The notes under the pieces: generated by a model
Databases searched by the model: none
Told to the model about the DNA's origin: nothing
The model's input: only the letters and a program-made list of their open reading frames with translations
Assembly (NCBI GenBank): GCA_002401955.1
Contig: NVUQ01000021.1
Location: 1 to 50,352, forward strand
Length of the DNA stretch: 50,352 nt
Direction: 5' to 3'
Source: Flavobacteriales bacterium
Lineage (GTDB): Bacteria; Bacteroidota; Bacteroidia; Flavobacteriales_E; Vicingaceae
Shown here: piece after piece, positions 1 to 8,758 of the stretch
How the letters are laid out: each line of letters opens with the position of its first letter
Position numbering within the stretch: position 1 is the first letter of the stretch
Position numbers and translations under genes: made by a program

Positions 1-33
1 GTGAATTTTGGGTTTTGACCTTTAGGTTAAAAT

Positions 34-81
34 GAAACGATCGAAATACCTCGAAAGCTCTGCTTCGGGGATGATCGTTTC
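34..81. repeat. bipartite inverted repeat in the leading intergenic region
   Basis: The first 151 bases hold no gene I can support. GAAACGATC at 34-42 is the exact reverse complement of GATCGTTTC at 73-81, and the segment between them (49-70) can fold into a second stem of about nine pairs. This could be a REP-like element or the end of a transcript from outside the window. There is no long T tract, so I do not call it a terminator. Confidence 0.45.
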
Positions 82-151
82 AAGAAATTCTTTTATTTTT
101 ACGTTAACGTTTAATAAGACTGCTTGTTTTGCACGATGATATTTAGAAATA

Positions 152-1486
152 TTAATGTTTAATATTTAAAGTCTCCAGCGCTTTAATGATAGGAATACCA
201 AAACCAATACCTTCAATTCCTTCTCCAATCATTTTTGAGGCAACTATTCCTAAAACTTCACCTTCAAGATTAATTAATGGACCACCACTGTTTCCTGTAT
301 TAATACTTACATCTGTTTGAATATATGTATTCCCCTTAAATGCTCGATGACCACTAATTATTCCTTTAGTAACGGTTTGTCCTAAGGCTAAGTCCTTAGG
401 AGTTCCTATTGCATAGACTTCCATTCCGGCACTAGTCTTATCTTCAAATATTGGAATAGATTTAAAACCTTTTCCTGTTACTTTTAATAGTGCAACATCT
501 TTTTTACTACTTTCTCTTATTATTTTAGCATCTATAATCAATCCATTGCTTAATTCTACTTCAATGTCTCCACCTCCATCTATTACATGCTCATTAGTTA
601 AAATGTAACCATTAGAGCTGATAAAAAAGCCACTACCATGTCCACTACTTGTTTTTATTGTAACAGTAGCTTGTTTTATATAGGTTAAAACATCTTCAGA
701 TTCAGTCAGTTTTTCTTTAAAATCAATCTCTAGTTTTTCTTCCATATCTTTTTCTTCTTTTTCGGTAACCTCACTACAAGTTATTTTTTGAAATTCTTCA
801 TCATAGATTAGAGAATTCATTGCATCTTTTAAAGCAAGTTTATATTCTTCAGAAAATTTTTTTGCTTTTTTTGAATTAGAATATCCAAAAGCAGTTTTGT
901 TAAAGACTACCTTTTCTTTATTCATATCATAAACTATCCATTTTACAACGGTAGAGATATTGTAACCCGAAGTTCCTAATGTTTTTACTAAAGTTGATAC
1001 AACTTCGGCTCCTATATTAAAATCTACTTTTTCTACTTTTTCTTCAAACAAAGTTTGTTTAGCTATGTTTACTTTAAAACCTAGTTCGGCTAATTCTTCG
1101 TTTAGTTTTTCCATTATTACTTTTGCTTCACTATCTGAAATTGAATAATAATAGTTATCAGTTTTGTATTTAAATCTAGAGAAATTGATAGTGTTTAATT
1201 TCTCTTTATCTAAATTTATTGTTTCAGGAACTTCAGATACGTTAAAGGTGTATTTTTCACCTTCTTTTTGAATATCTTTTATAAATTCTCCTTTAGTAAT
1301 AAACCCTTTTTTATAGGCAATGATATAATCCTTATCAGGGTAATCACCTCTTAATGTAACTCCTTGAGGGGCAACAATGTTTTTTTTAATTATGTATGCA
1401 GTAGGAGAGGTGTATACTTTTGTTTTTTGCGCATAAGAACTTCCTAAAATTCCAATTAATGCTGTAATTAATAATGTATTTTTCAT
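152..1486 (-). CDS. secreted trypsin-like serine protease (S1C/HtrA-type fold, no PDZ)
   Basis: The 444-residue protein begins with a signal peptide of about 19 residues (cleavage near SSYAQ). Residues 20-265 form a domain I do not recognise, ending in a Glu/Lys-rich stretch. Residues 270-444 are a trypsin-like peptidase with a complete triad: His300 in TNEHVI, Asp330 in KKDVALLK and Ser400 in TGNSGGPL. DegP/DegQ proteins carry one or two PDZ domains after this fold. Here the chain ends at the protease domain, so substrate selection presumably rests on the N-terminal part. The export signal points to the periplasm or cell surface. It stands alone, separated from the next gene by about 100 bases. 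The fold and triad are clear; the substrate is unknown. Confidence 0.85.
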   Translation of the reverse strand: MKNTLLITALIGILGSSYAQKTKVYTSPTAYIIKKNIVAPQGVTLRGDYPDKDYIIAYKKGFITKGEFIKDIQKEGEKYTFNVSEVPETINLDKEKLNTINFSRFKYKTDNYYYSISDSEAKVIMEKLNEELAELGFKVNIAKQTLFEEKVEKVDFNIGAEVVSTLVKTLGTSGYNISTVVKWIVYDMNKEKVVFNKTAFGYSNSKKAKKFSEEYKLALKDAMNSLIYDEEFQKITCSEVTEKEEKDMEEKLEIDFKEKLTESEDVLTYIKQATVTIKTSSGHGSGFFISSNGYILTNEHVIDGGGDIEVELSNGLIIDAKIIRESSKKDVALLKVTGKGFKSIPIFEDKTSAGMEVYAIGTPKDLALGQTVTKGIISGHRAFKGNTYIQTDVSINTGNSGGPLINLEGEVLGIVASKMIGEGIEGIGFGIPIIKALETLNIKH

Positions 1487-1588
1487 GCTTTTTGTACTGA
1501 TTATTTCTTTGATAAATTCAAAGGGTTAGTAAAACTAGTTCTTTTTTTTGATTTTTATGATTGACTTTATCGAATACTCCTAAATTCA

Positions 1589-2283
1589 CTAGAATAAGTG
1601 AATTCTAAGACCGACTGATAAACTCCAAAATTTAGGGCTAGAATTTTTAAATTCGAACTCAAAGAGATCATTGTCATGAATTGCAAAGAAAGGCATATTA
1701 AGATCTCCTTCTATAAAGATGTTAACGAATTCCATATTGAATTCATACCCACCGCCAAAATTACCTGTTAATTGCCGAATAATATCGTTATTATTCTCCT
1801 TTTCATTAACTATAGAATAATTTGTTTCGTCATAGGTGTATACTGTTACGTGTTTTATTACATTGAATCCAAAACCAATAATAGCATAAGCTCCTCCATA
1901 TTGGATATTTCCATTTCCAAAATACATCTTTTGAATAAGATTAAATTGTAATGATTTGTAACTTGTTAAGCCATCTACTTCAATAGTATTAGGAAGGGCG
2001 ATAAAAGACGGAAGACTATAATAAGAGTTTTCATGTTTGATTCCTTGATATTGATTTAAATATTCTCCAAAAGAATACTTAAATCCAATACGCCAAGATC
2101 CTGACCTTCCAAATTGTTGTTTAACTTGTTCGTAAGAAAATTTAACCCCTTTTAAATGCCCGGATCCTACTTCATCACCAATATTTTGTCATATGAAAAA
2201 CCAAAGCTAAATCCACTCTCTTGAGCTTGTGTGAGATTAAATGATAGAGCTACTGATGTAAGTACAATTAATAGTTTATTCAT
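1589..2283 (-). pseudogene. frameshifted outer-membrane-type protein gene
   Basis: An ATG at 2283 opens a frame with a signal peptide (MNKLLIVLTSVALSF, then QAQ) that stops after 38 codons at 2167. The next frame continues the same kind of sequence without interruption to 1589: alternating aromatic and polar beta-strand-like segments ending in LRIHLF, typical of an outer-membrane barrel. The frames join at a four-base T run at 2184-2187 (A run on the coding strand). One extra base there would restore a reading frame of about 231 residues, and the present span of 695 bases is one short of a multiple of three. Either the gene is a recent pseudogene or the assembly has a homopolymer error. The family is otherwise unassigned. 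Confidence 0.75.
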
Positions 2284-2289
2284 ATTCTA

Positions 2290-3645
2290 TTATAAGTTTT
2301 TATCCATTAAGTAAATCATGGTCGCCATTGCTGCTCCGCCAAGTTCTAACTCACGTTTATTAACGTTTTCGAATACATCATTATGAGTGTGATGATAATT
2401 GAAATAAGCTTGAGAATTAATTGCCAATCCTAATTGAATCATATTAGGATAATATTCTTTTAAAGGACTGATATCTACTCCTCCAAAACCTTTTCTAAAT
2501 CTATATAGTTCAAAACCAGATAATAATTTTTTAAATTCATTAACAAAGGCTACTTGTTTATCAGTTCCGCTAACATCAAACCCGATTGGTAAAAAACCGC
2601 CCCTATCACTTTCTATGGCACAAATGTGTTCTTCTTTATTTTCTGATGCAATTTTAGCATAGCTTTTACCTCCCATATTACCATTTTCCTCATTCATAAA
2701 TAAAACACATCTTAATTTATGATTAGGCTTGTAATTTAATGTTTTTAATATTCTTAATGCTTCAATGCTATGCGCTATTCCTGCACCATCATCATGTGCA
2801 CCTTCACCAACATCCCAAGAGTCTAAATGACCGCCCCAAGTAATTATCTTTTCATCTTTTCCATTCATTTCTGCAATTACATTGTATGATTTTACATTTT
2901 CATATTTCTTGCAATCCATTTCCATTTTTAGAGTTACTTTTCCTTGTTTTAACCATTTAGATAGTAATGTAGCGTTGTTTGTGCTCATTGCTGCTCCAGG
3001 AATTTTATTTACACCTTCTTCATAACGCATAGTTCCTGTATGAGGAAAATCATCTTCTGGTGTTGCTAAAGAACGAATAACAACTGCTTTTGCATTTAAT
3101 TTTCCAGCTTCGCTTGTTCCTTCTCCACGAATAGGGTAGCATGCTCCGTAGGATTTAAAGGTTTCTATATTTTTTTTATCAAAAGCCTGATTTAGAAAAA
3201 CGATTTTATCTTTAACATCATTTTCTGAAAGTTGCTGCAAAGCCTTTACATTTTCAACACCGATTACTTCTCCAGAAATTAATCCTTTAGTTCCAACTGA
3301 TCCGCCTAAGGCTAAAATATCAAGTTTTAACGTTTCTCCTTTCTCATTAATAATCCAAGCAGCTTCTTTAGTTCCTCGTTCCCAATGTGGTACTTCTATC
3401 TCTTGTAAATAAACGTTATCAAAACCATAAGAGTTTAATAATTTTTCTCCCCACTTAACGGCCATTTCTGCTTCTGCAGATCCGGTGATACGAGCTCCAA
3501 TATCTTTACATAAACTTCTTAAGTTATCATAAGATTCACCTCTTTCTAAAGCTTCATCATAAATTTTTCTAATAAAAATAGAATCTGTTTGAGCAAAAGA
3601 ATTAATAGATGTGATTGTGAGTAAAAGAAGTATTATTTTTTTCAT
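2290..3645 (-). CDS. secreted M28 family zinc aminopeptidase/carboxypeptidase Q-like
   Basis: A signal peptide (MKKIILLLLTITSINSFAQ) precedes a peptidase of 451 residues, a normal length for the PGCP/carboxypeptidase Q branch of family M28. Zinc-site elements are visible in order: His273 in GGHLDSWDVG, the bridging Asp285 in GAHDDGAG, the Glu pair 319-320 in MNEEN, Asp347 in ESDRGG, and a His near 418-421 in YHHTHND. The segment between about residues 100 and 250 matches the position of the inserted PA domain in this family. The enzyme probably hydrolyses peptides or dipeptides in the periplasm or outside the cell. It starts six bases from the start codon of the frameshifted outer-membrane gene and has its own promoter-like box upstream. 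Confidence 0.88.
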   Translation of the reverse strand: MKKIILLLLTITSINSFAQTDSIFIRKIYDEALERGESYDNLRSLCKDIGARITGSAEAEMAVKWGEKLLNSYGFDNVYLQEIEVPHWERGTKEAAWIINEKGETLKLDILALGGSVGTKGLISGEVIGVENVKALQQLSENDVKDKIVFLNQAFDKKNIETFKSYGACYPIRGEGTSEAGKLNAKAVVIRSLATPEDDFPHTGTMRYEEGVNKIPGAAMSTNNATLLSKWLKQGKVTLKMEMDCKKYENVKSYNVIAEMNGKDEKIITWGGHLDSWDVGEGAHDDGAGIAHSIEALRILKTLNYKPNHKLRCVLFMNEENGNMGGKSYAKIASENKEEHICAIESDRGGFLPIGFDVSGTDKQVAFVNEFKKLLSGFELYRFRKGFGGVDISPLKEYYPNMIQLGLAINSQAYFNYHHTHNDVFENVNKRELELGGAAMATMIYLMDKNL

Positions 3646-3670
3646 GGAGTAATAGGATTTGTAAAAAAAA

Positions 3671-3678
3671 CAAAGGTA
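3671..3678 (-). promoter_or_regulatory. Bacteroidota -7 box for the M28 peptidase gene
   Basis: On the minus strand these bases read TACCTTTG, an exact match to the Bacteroidota -7 consensus TAnnTTTG. They lie 26 bases before the ATG at 3645, giving a leader of about 20 bases. No convincing -33 TTTG is present, so the call rests on the single box and its position. Confidence 0.45.
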
Positions 3679-3703
3679 AAAAAAAAGACCTTAATAGGGC
3701 TTT
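3679..3703 (-). terminator. probable intrinsic terminator of the VOC gene
   Basis: On the minus strand the sequence folds as AAAG-C-CC with loop TATTAA and GG-T-CTTT, followed by a run of T. It lies 27 bases past the stop codon of the VOC gene. The stem is short with one internal mismatch, and the T run merges into the promoter of the next gene. Confidence 0.5.
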
Positions 3704-3729
3704 GATTAATTGATCTTTGATATTCTTTT

Positions 3730-4113
3730 TTATTCATTAGAATGAATTCCTACACAGTTTCCTTCGGTATCCATAATATAGGCACAAAACCCATGACAAT
3801 CGCCTAAGCTGGTTTTAGGATTAAGAATTTTACCTCCAGCAGCTTCAACTTTACTAAGCGATTCATCCATAGAAGGGTTTGCATTGAGGTAAACAAAACT
3901 TCCTTCAGTACTAGGTTTGTGTTGCTCTCCTTTAATTATTGCACCAGATAACTTACCAGAGCCAGGTTCAAAAGGAAAGAAAGCCATTTCACAACCTAAC
4001 ATTTCGGTAGTTTCCATTTTAATGTTAAATACCGTTTCATAGAATTTTTTACTTCTTTCGATATCTAAAGCTGGTATTTCAAACCAATTGATAGTGTTTG
4101 TTGTTTTGTCCAT
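3730..4113 (-). CDS. VOC superfamily (glyoxalase/bleomycin-resistance-like) protein
   Basis: I start this gene at the ATG at 4113, giving 127 residues beginning MDKTTNTINWFEIPALDIER. The frame is open another 31 codons upstream, but that extension is unlike the family. The opening WFEIPALDIERSKKFYETVF is the classic first beta-alpha unit of a VOC domain, and the end (YIMDTEGNCVGIHSN) is the matching final unit. Proteins of this type (PF00903/PF12681 relatives) bind a metal or a small ligand, but many in Bacteroidota have no assigned reaction. It is a stand-alone gene, with a terminator-like hairpin after it and a repeat element before it. Confidence 0.8.
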   Translation of the reverse strand: MDKTTNTINWFEIPALDIERSKKFYETVFNIKMETTEMLGCEMAFFPFEPGSGKLSGAIIKGEQHKPSTEGSFVYLNANPSMDESLSKVEAAGGKILNPKTSLGDCHGFCAYIMDTEGNCVGIHSNE

Positions 4114-4210
4114 AATTATTGGGGTGTAAAAACAGAGTAAACGCATCATACAAAAACCATTGTTGGGTGTTTTGAAATTAAATTGGTATAACTTAATTTT
4201 TAACAAAAAA

Positions 4211-4290
4211 TGTCACTTCGAGTGAAATTCTTTAAGAATTTTTTGTTCTCGATACAACTTTTCTTCGAAAAGTTACTCGAACTACAAATT
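4211..4290. repeat. dispersed palindromic repeat, copy A
   Basis: This noncoding stretch contains TTCTCGATACA, then a hairpin AACTTTT/AAAAGTT (4256-4262 and 4268-4274), then ACTCGAACT. The same flanking words occur around a different palindrome at 7979-8018, so the two are diverged members of one repeat family. No gene is apparent in 4114-4374 apart from this repeat and the hairpin at 4332-4355. Confidence 0.6.
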
Positions 4291-4331
4291 CTCCCCTTAA
4301 ATTTTATAGTGCGTTTGCTCTGGGTATAAAC

Positions 4332-4355
4332 AAAGGCTCCTATTAAGGAACCTTT
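4332..4355 (-). terminator. probable terminator after the 545-residue secreted protein gene
   Basis: The arms AAAGG-C-TCC and GGA-A-CCTTT enclose loop TATTAA with one mismatch. It lies 20 bases past the stop codon of the minus-strand gene ending at 4375. T-rich sequence lies on both sides, so it could work in either direction. No plus-strand gene feeds into it. Confidence 0.55.
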
Positions 4356-4374
4356 TTTTATTCGTAATTACTAT

Positions 4375-6012
4375 TTAGTTCAAGTTTATTCTTAGCAAGA
4401 TGTCTTGTTTCTTCTTTTTATATACTTCTAAAAGAATCTCTTTATCACTAGGTTGAATAATTCTACCTGTATTGAATTGATAAACAGGAATGCCTTTCAC
4501 ATCACGTAAATCAAATAAAGATAATTTAGAAACATCTCCAGAAGCATCATTAATCTTATATGCGGTTAGGAAACCGCCTTTTCCAGAAGAGTGTACTGCA
4601 GGGTATTTATCTAAAGGTAAATCAAGATTTTTAATGTTGTCTAAATATAATAGATAATGATTATCTCCTGTGGTCATATGTATGTATGATAAATCAGGAC
4701 CGTTTCTTTTAAAAGATGTTGTAATACCATGAAACCCGAAGCCACCTCCATATGTTGATTTTGTATATTTTTGACGCTTAGCCATTTTTTTCATCCAAGC
4801 CACTTTACCATCAGCAGTTAATTTCGCCATAAACATATCTTGATAGTTATAAACATAAGTTGTTTTTCTTCTGTTCATTCCAGTATGGTTGTTGACAGCA
4901 CCTCGGGCTTGAGTAGTACTTGTTTTTGTAACATAATAAACTTCACCTACTATTAAAAAACTACCATCATCATTAACTACAATATGATCTAGATCCAACT
5001 CATGAATACCTACTTCTTTTTTTGTCCCCTCTTTTTTAGCATTTCTATCTTGTTTTCCTTTTCGAACGTTCTGATTAATAATTTCCAAAGGAATATCATG
5101 GAATTGTTCATTTGTAATAACTCCATTATTATCAATTATTGAAACATATACTCCATTTGAGGAACGTCCTTCGCCATAAAACCCAGCACAATAAATGGCT
5201 CCATTTTTTCCTTCTTCTAGGGTAATCCCATGTGGAAATTTTTTTCCTTGAGCTTCAATTCGCGTGATTTTAGGAGTGCCAGAATTGTTATATTTAAGTA
5301 ACTCTAAATGTTTTTCTTTATTTTCAGTTCTTACTCGAGCTAGTAAATATGCGTTACCTTTAGAATCAATGGTGTAACCTAAATTATCCATATTTTTCTC
5401 AGTATAGGGCATGGTAATTTCTTTCTCCCATATAGGTTTCATGTTTTCGTCAAGAACAGTCATACCAATAACATCCTTATTTACTTTATCACTTTTTACT
5501 TTAGGATGTCTGCGGTAAACCATTAAATATTTAGAATAATCAAATGATTGATAAATATCAATTTTATCTTTACCCATAGTACTTTGAACTTTCCCCTTAA
5601 TTTTAGAAACCAACCTATTATTTTCTACTTGCATACTGGCAAAGGTAATTTCATGAACAAATATTTGTTCAGTTTCATTAGGCTTGTCCCAAACATTGTA
5701 AAATTGAAAAACTTTACCTCTATTTTGTACAAATTCTTCATGCACAAATCCTCTTGGTAAATTCTTTTTTATAGGGATTTCTTTTCTTGTTGTTTGCTCT
5801 AGAGCATTTGCATTAAATTTTTGTACAGTGATTACTCCACCAACCTTAATTGATAAGATTTCATTGTTGTGGTGGAAGTATTCTTTAATCTTAGCATCAA
5901 CTACAGGATATGCAGGGCCTATTTCTACTTCAAAATCCTTAGCAGTTTTTACTTCTTGAGAAATCAAAAATGTTGGTAATGCCAACAATAATACAAGTGA
6001 TAAATGTTTCAT
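4375..6012 (-). CDS. secreted protein of unknown function (545 residues)
   Basis: A hydrophobic leader (MKHLSLVLLLALPTFLISQ) predicts export. The rest is soluble and rich in beta-strand-like segments of the form GxxYLLARV, GAIYCAGFYG and GSFLIVGEVYY, spaced roughly as in a beta-propeller. I recognise no catalytic motif, no lipobox and no C-terminal sorting domain. The region around residues 310-330 is very basic (KGKQDRNAKKEGTKKE) and may be an exposed loop. The gene is monocistronic: a -7 box precedes it and a terminator-like hairpin follows. A propeller-type binding or scaffolding protein is a guess from the strand pattern only. Confidence 0.75.
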   Translation of the reverse strand: MKHLSLVLLLALPTFLISQEVKTAKDFEVEIGPAYPVVDAKIKEYFHHNNEILSIKVGGVITVQKFNANALEQTTRKEIPIKKNLPRGFVHEEFVQNRGKVFQFYNVWDKPNETEQIFVHEITFASMQVENNRLVSKIKGKVQSTMGKDKIDIYQSFDYSKYLMVYRRHPKVKSDKVNKDVIGMTVLDENMKPIWEKEITMPYTEKNMDNLGYTIDSKGNAYLLARVRTENKEKHLELLKYNNSGTPKITRIEAQGKKFPHGITLEEGKNGAIYCAGFYGEGRSSNGVYVSIIDNNGVITNEQFHDIPLEIINQNVRKGKQDRNAKKEGTKKEVGIHELDLDHIVVNDDGSFLIVGEVYYVTKTSTTQARGAVNNHTGMNRRKTTYVYNYQDMFMAKLTADGKVAWMKKMAKRQKYTKSTYGGGFGFHGITTSFKRNGPDLSYIHMTTGDNHYLLYLDNIKNLDLPLDKYPAVHSSGKGGFLTAYKINDASGDVSKLSLFDLRDVKGIPVYQFNTGRIIQPSDKEILLEVYKKKKQDILLRINLN

Positions 6013-6036
6013 TAATTTTTAGAATTAAATTGATAT

Positions 6037-6044
6037 CAAACTTA
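6037..6044 (-). promoter_or_regulatory. Bacteroidota -7 box for the gene starting at 6012
   Basis: The minus strand reads TAAGTTTG, an exact TAnnTTTG match, 25 bases before the ATG at 6012. The predicted leader is about 18 bases. A -33 element is not obvious. Confidence 0.45.
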
Positions 6045-6050
6045 ATAAAT

Positions 6051-6082
6051 AAAAGCTAGATAATACGGAGGTCTTAGCTTTT
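6051..6082 (-). terminator. inverted repeat after the MBOAT gene, probable terminator
   Basis: AAAAGCTA at 6051-6058 pairs with TAGCTTTT at 6075-6082 across a 16-base loop, about 30 bases past the MBOAT stop codon. On the minus strand the stem is followed by TTTATTTATT. The loop is long for a terminator. Confidence 0.4.
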
Positions 6083-6114
6083 TGCTGTTTTTAACAAATT
6101 ATTTAACCTTTATT

Positions 6115-7818
6115 TTAAAACTGAAAGTAGATAAATGCTTGTAGTTCGGATGACATGGCTTGGTAAACTGCAAATACAGTTATAGCAGAGATAATTATCT
6201 TTAAGGTTAATGGTAAGCTTATAAAAGTTTCTCTGTACCAATCTTTTACCTTAACGGGTAACCAATGAACAACAAAGCCTATTAACATCATAGCAAAAAC
6301 ATTACTGTAAGAAACTAAAATTTCGGGTATTAATGATGCGTTGAAATTGGTGCCTATTTGGTCAATTATTTGCCAAGTAGATTCCATGTTTTCAGCTCTA
6401 AACCAAATACGAGTAAAGGTTATAAAGTTAAATGTTACGAAAACCTTTACCACTAATGCAAGAGCATTATCATACTTTTCATAAGGACTAATTTTTCGCC
6501 AAAGTTTATAAACGACTAAGCCTAATCCATTTAAACCACCCCAAATAACAAATTGCCAACTGGCTCCATGCCACAATCCGCCTAATAACATGGTTATTAA
6601 AAGATTGATGTTGGTTGTTAGCCAAGCTCTAAATGACTTTATCCAAATGGCTAAGAAAGTAAGTAGGAGTGCTGCCCAAATAAATCCGTATAACACAATC
6701 ATTTTACCAGAAAGCATTACAATAAAACCGATGATGAAAACTAAAGCAATCCAAGTTCCTATACTTCCTCCACGGTTACCACCTAATGGAATGTATAAGT
6801 AATCTTTTAGCCAGCCAGATAAACTAATGTGCCATCGTTTCCAGAATTCACCAACGTTTTTGGCTTTGTATGGCGAGTTAAAGTTTTTAGGTAAACTAAA
6901 GCCCATTAATAATGCTATACCAATAGCAATGTCTGTATATCCCGAGAAATCGGCATAAACTTGTAGGGAATAACCATAAAGAGCCATAAGGTTTTCAAAA
7001 CCTGTAAACATCATAGGGTTATCAAAAATTCGATCGATAAAGTTTACCGCGATATAATCACCAATAATAACTTTTTTAGTTAATCCTTTTAGTATCCAAA
7101 ATAGAGCTAATCCAAAGTTGTATTTAGAAAGTTGATAAGGTTTGTAAAGCTGAGGAATAAAGTCTGCAGCTCTTACAATTGGTCCTGCAACAAGTTGGGG
7201 GAAAAAGGATACGTAAAAACCAAAATCTAATATACTTTTAACGGGCTTAATTTTTTTACGATAAACATCTACAGCATAGCTTATTGTTTGGAAAGTGTAA
7301 AAAGATATTCCTACAGGGAGTAATATTTTATTAACTTCAAAACTTGCCCCAGCATTTAGATTACACCAATGAGCAAAATGATTAAACACTTCATATTTGG
7401 TATGGAAAAAAGCATTGCAAGAGTCAGTAAAGAAGTAAGCGTATTTAAAATAACAAAGAACAAATAGGTTGATGATAACACTGGTAGCAACAAATAACTT
7501 TTTAACAGCTTCTTTTTTTGATGAATGAATTAGATGGCCAATTATATAATCTGATAGTGTAGAAAATAGTAGGATGCTTATAAATAGACCACTGGTTTTA
7601 TAGTAGAAAAATAGACTGACAAAAAATAAGAAAGCGTTTCGCATTGCTCTCTTTTTATGAATGATGGAGTAGAAAGCAAGTACTGCTGCAAAAAATGCCC
7701 AGAAAAAGAATCCAGTAAAAATTAATGGTTCACCTTCGTTGTAAGTAAAGATGTTTTTAATGTTTTCTAAACTAAAAAACCAAGAGAACCATTCTAATAT
7801 GTTTGTTATTTCATTCAA
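6115..7818 (-). CDS. MBOAT family membrane O-acyltransferase (AlgI-like)
   Basis: This 567-residue polytopic membrane protein has about ten or more hydrophobic segments. It carries the MBOAT signatures: the block YADFSGYTDIAIGIALLMGF, WKRWHISLSGWLKDYLYIPL near residue 330, and the presumed catalytic His in GLWHGASW near residue 414. Members of this branch (AlgI, PatA, DltB relatives) pass acyl groups, usually acetyl, across the membrane to a periplasmic acceptor. The two SGNH-family proteins encoded upstream at 8759-11585 are the usual partners of such a transporter, finishing O-acylation of a surface glycan. The acceptor is not identifiable here. Family assignment is secure; the polymer and acyl group are inference. 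Confidence 0.92.
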   Translation of the reverse strand: MNEITNILEWFSWFFSLENIKNIFTYNEGEPLIFTGFFFWAFFAAVLAFYSIIHKKRAMRNAFLFFVSLFFYYKTSGLFISILLFSTLSDYIIGHLIHSSKKEAVKKLFVATSVIINLFVLCYFKYAYFFTDSCNAFFHTKYEVFNHFAHWCNLNAGASFEVNKILLPVGISFYTFQTISYAVDVYRKKIKPVKSILDFGFYVSFFPQLVAGPIVRAADFIPQLYKPYQLSKYNFGLALFWILKGLTKKVIIGDYIAVNFIDRIFDNPMMFTGFENLMALYGYSLQVYADFSGYTDIAIGIALLMGFSLPKNFNSPYKAKNVGEFWKRWHISLSGWLKDYLYIPLGGNRGGSIGTWIALVFIIGFIVMLSGKMIVLYGFIWAALLLTFLAIWIKSFRAWLTTNINLLITMLLGGLWHGASWQFVIWGGLNGLGLVVYKLWRKISPYEKYDNALALVVKVFVTFNFITFTRIWFRAENMESTWQIIDQIGTNFNASLIPEILVSYSNVFAMMLIGFVVHWLPVKVKDWYRETFISLPLTLKIIISAITVFAVYQAMSSELQAFIYFQF

Positions 7819-8064
7819 TTAGTAATGTTTTTTTTGAATGTGATACCGAGCACAGCCGAGGTATCTTTATAGTTTTTAGTACAGAATTCAAAAGATTCCT
7901 CTGTTCCGTTATACTTCAATCGGAATGACATATTCTTTAATGTGAAATAATTGTCGGTTCGAATGGTTTTTGATTTTTGTTCTCGATACATTTCGAAAGA
8001 ATTTCGAAACACTCGAACTGACAAAATCAAAAAATGTATCGATAACCAATTATATGTTGTTAAT
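7819..8064. repeat. palindromic repeat region, copy B
   Basis: This is the 246-base gap between the MBOAT and HAD genes. Long arms TTTTTGATTTTTGT (7967-7980) and ACAAAATCAAAAA (8021-8033) enclose TTCTCGATACA, an inner TTTCGAAA/TTTCGAAA palindrome, and ACTCGAACT. The same flanking words are found in copy A at 4245-4283. A smaller inverted word (CCGAGCACAGCCGAGG) lies near 7845. The 85-codon open frame across it is made only of repeat sequence and I do not treat it as a gene. Confidence 0.65.
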
Positions 8065-8718
8065 CTAATCAAAATCTATAGTCTCTAATTCTTTTAAACT
8101 TTTCAAATTATAATTGGCAATACTAAATTTCGGATTGTTATGATTCTCTTCTTCAGGAATTGCAACAACCTTCATTAAAGCAGCCTTTCCTGCTAATACA
8201 CCATGAAAAGAATCTTCAATAACTAAACAATCTACAGGTTTAATATTTAATTGTTGAGCTGTTTTAATAAAGATTTCAGGGTGAGGTTTGCCAAAGCTTA
8301 GATGTTCTGCAGAATTAATAACTTCAAACTCTTGAGTTAATTCCAATTTATTTAATACTGCATTAATTAATGAGTTAGCAGAGGAAGAGGCTAATGCAAT
8401 TTTATATCCTTTGGATTGAAAATAGTTGATAGAAGTATAAACACCTTCCATAGCTTCTCCTTTTTCTAAAATTAACTCGGTAACTTTTCTTAAAATAGCT
8501 TGTTCAACCTCTTCTAAAGATTTTTCTTTCCAAGGTTGTTGAGCATACCAATATTCAACAACTTCCATTAATCGCATACCTTGTGTAATTCGGCATTTAT
8601 CCTGACTGAAATCAAAACCAACTTGATTAAAGCAATGAATTAAAGCTTCTCTCCATAAAGGCTCGGAGTTGATAATAACTCCATCCATATCATATATTAC
8701 AGCCTTAATGGAGTTCAT
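8065..8718 (-). CDS. HAD superfamily phosphatase, sugar-phosphate type (HxpB/YniC-like)
   Basis: This 217-residue HAD hydrolase has the nucleophile and acid Asp10 and Asp12 in YDMDGVIINSEPLWREA. Motif II is the Ser run in ALASSSAN, the motif III Lys is in GKPHPEIF, and the metal-binding acidic pair is in IEDSFHG. The helical cap between residues 15 and 90 contains VVEYWYAQQPW, closely resembling the E. coli hexitol/2-deoxyglucose-6-phosphate phosphatase YniC. It is expected to be a cytoplasmic phosphatase of small sugar phosphates, with beta-phosphoglucomutase as the alternative. It sits 40 bases after the SGNH gene and may be cotranscribed with the O-acylation genes, although no metabolic link is evident. 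Confidence 0.85.
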   Translation of the reverse strand: MNSIKAVIYDMDGVIINSEPLWREALIHCFNQVGFDFSQDKCRITQGMRLMEVVEYWYAQQPWKEKSLEEVEQAILRKVTELILEKGEAMEGVYTSINYFQSKGYKIALASSSANSLINAVLNKLELTQEFEVINSAEHLSFGKPHPEIFIKTAQQLNIKPVDCLVIEDSFHGVLAGKAALMKVVAIPEEENHNNPKFSIANYNLKSLKELETIDFD

Positions 8719-8758
8719 AAAGTTGGAAATATTAAAAAGTTAAAAGTTGTTTTGTTAC

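Noticed and set aside
4114..4206. 31-codon upstream extension of the VOC gene
   Set aside because: It does not resemble the family, and the conserved VOC start follows the ATG at 4113.
7815..8072. 85-codon minus-strand frame between MBOAT and HAD genes
   Set aside because: Made entirely of palindromic repeat sequence, overlapping both neighbours slightly, with no family-like features.
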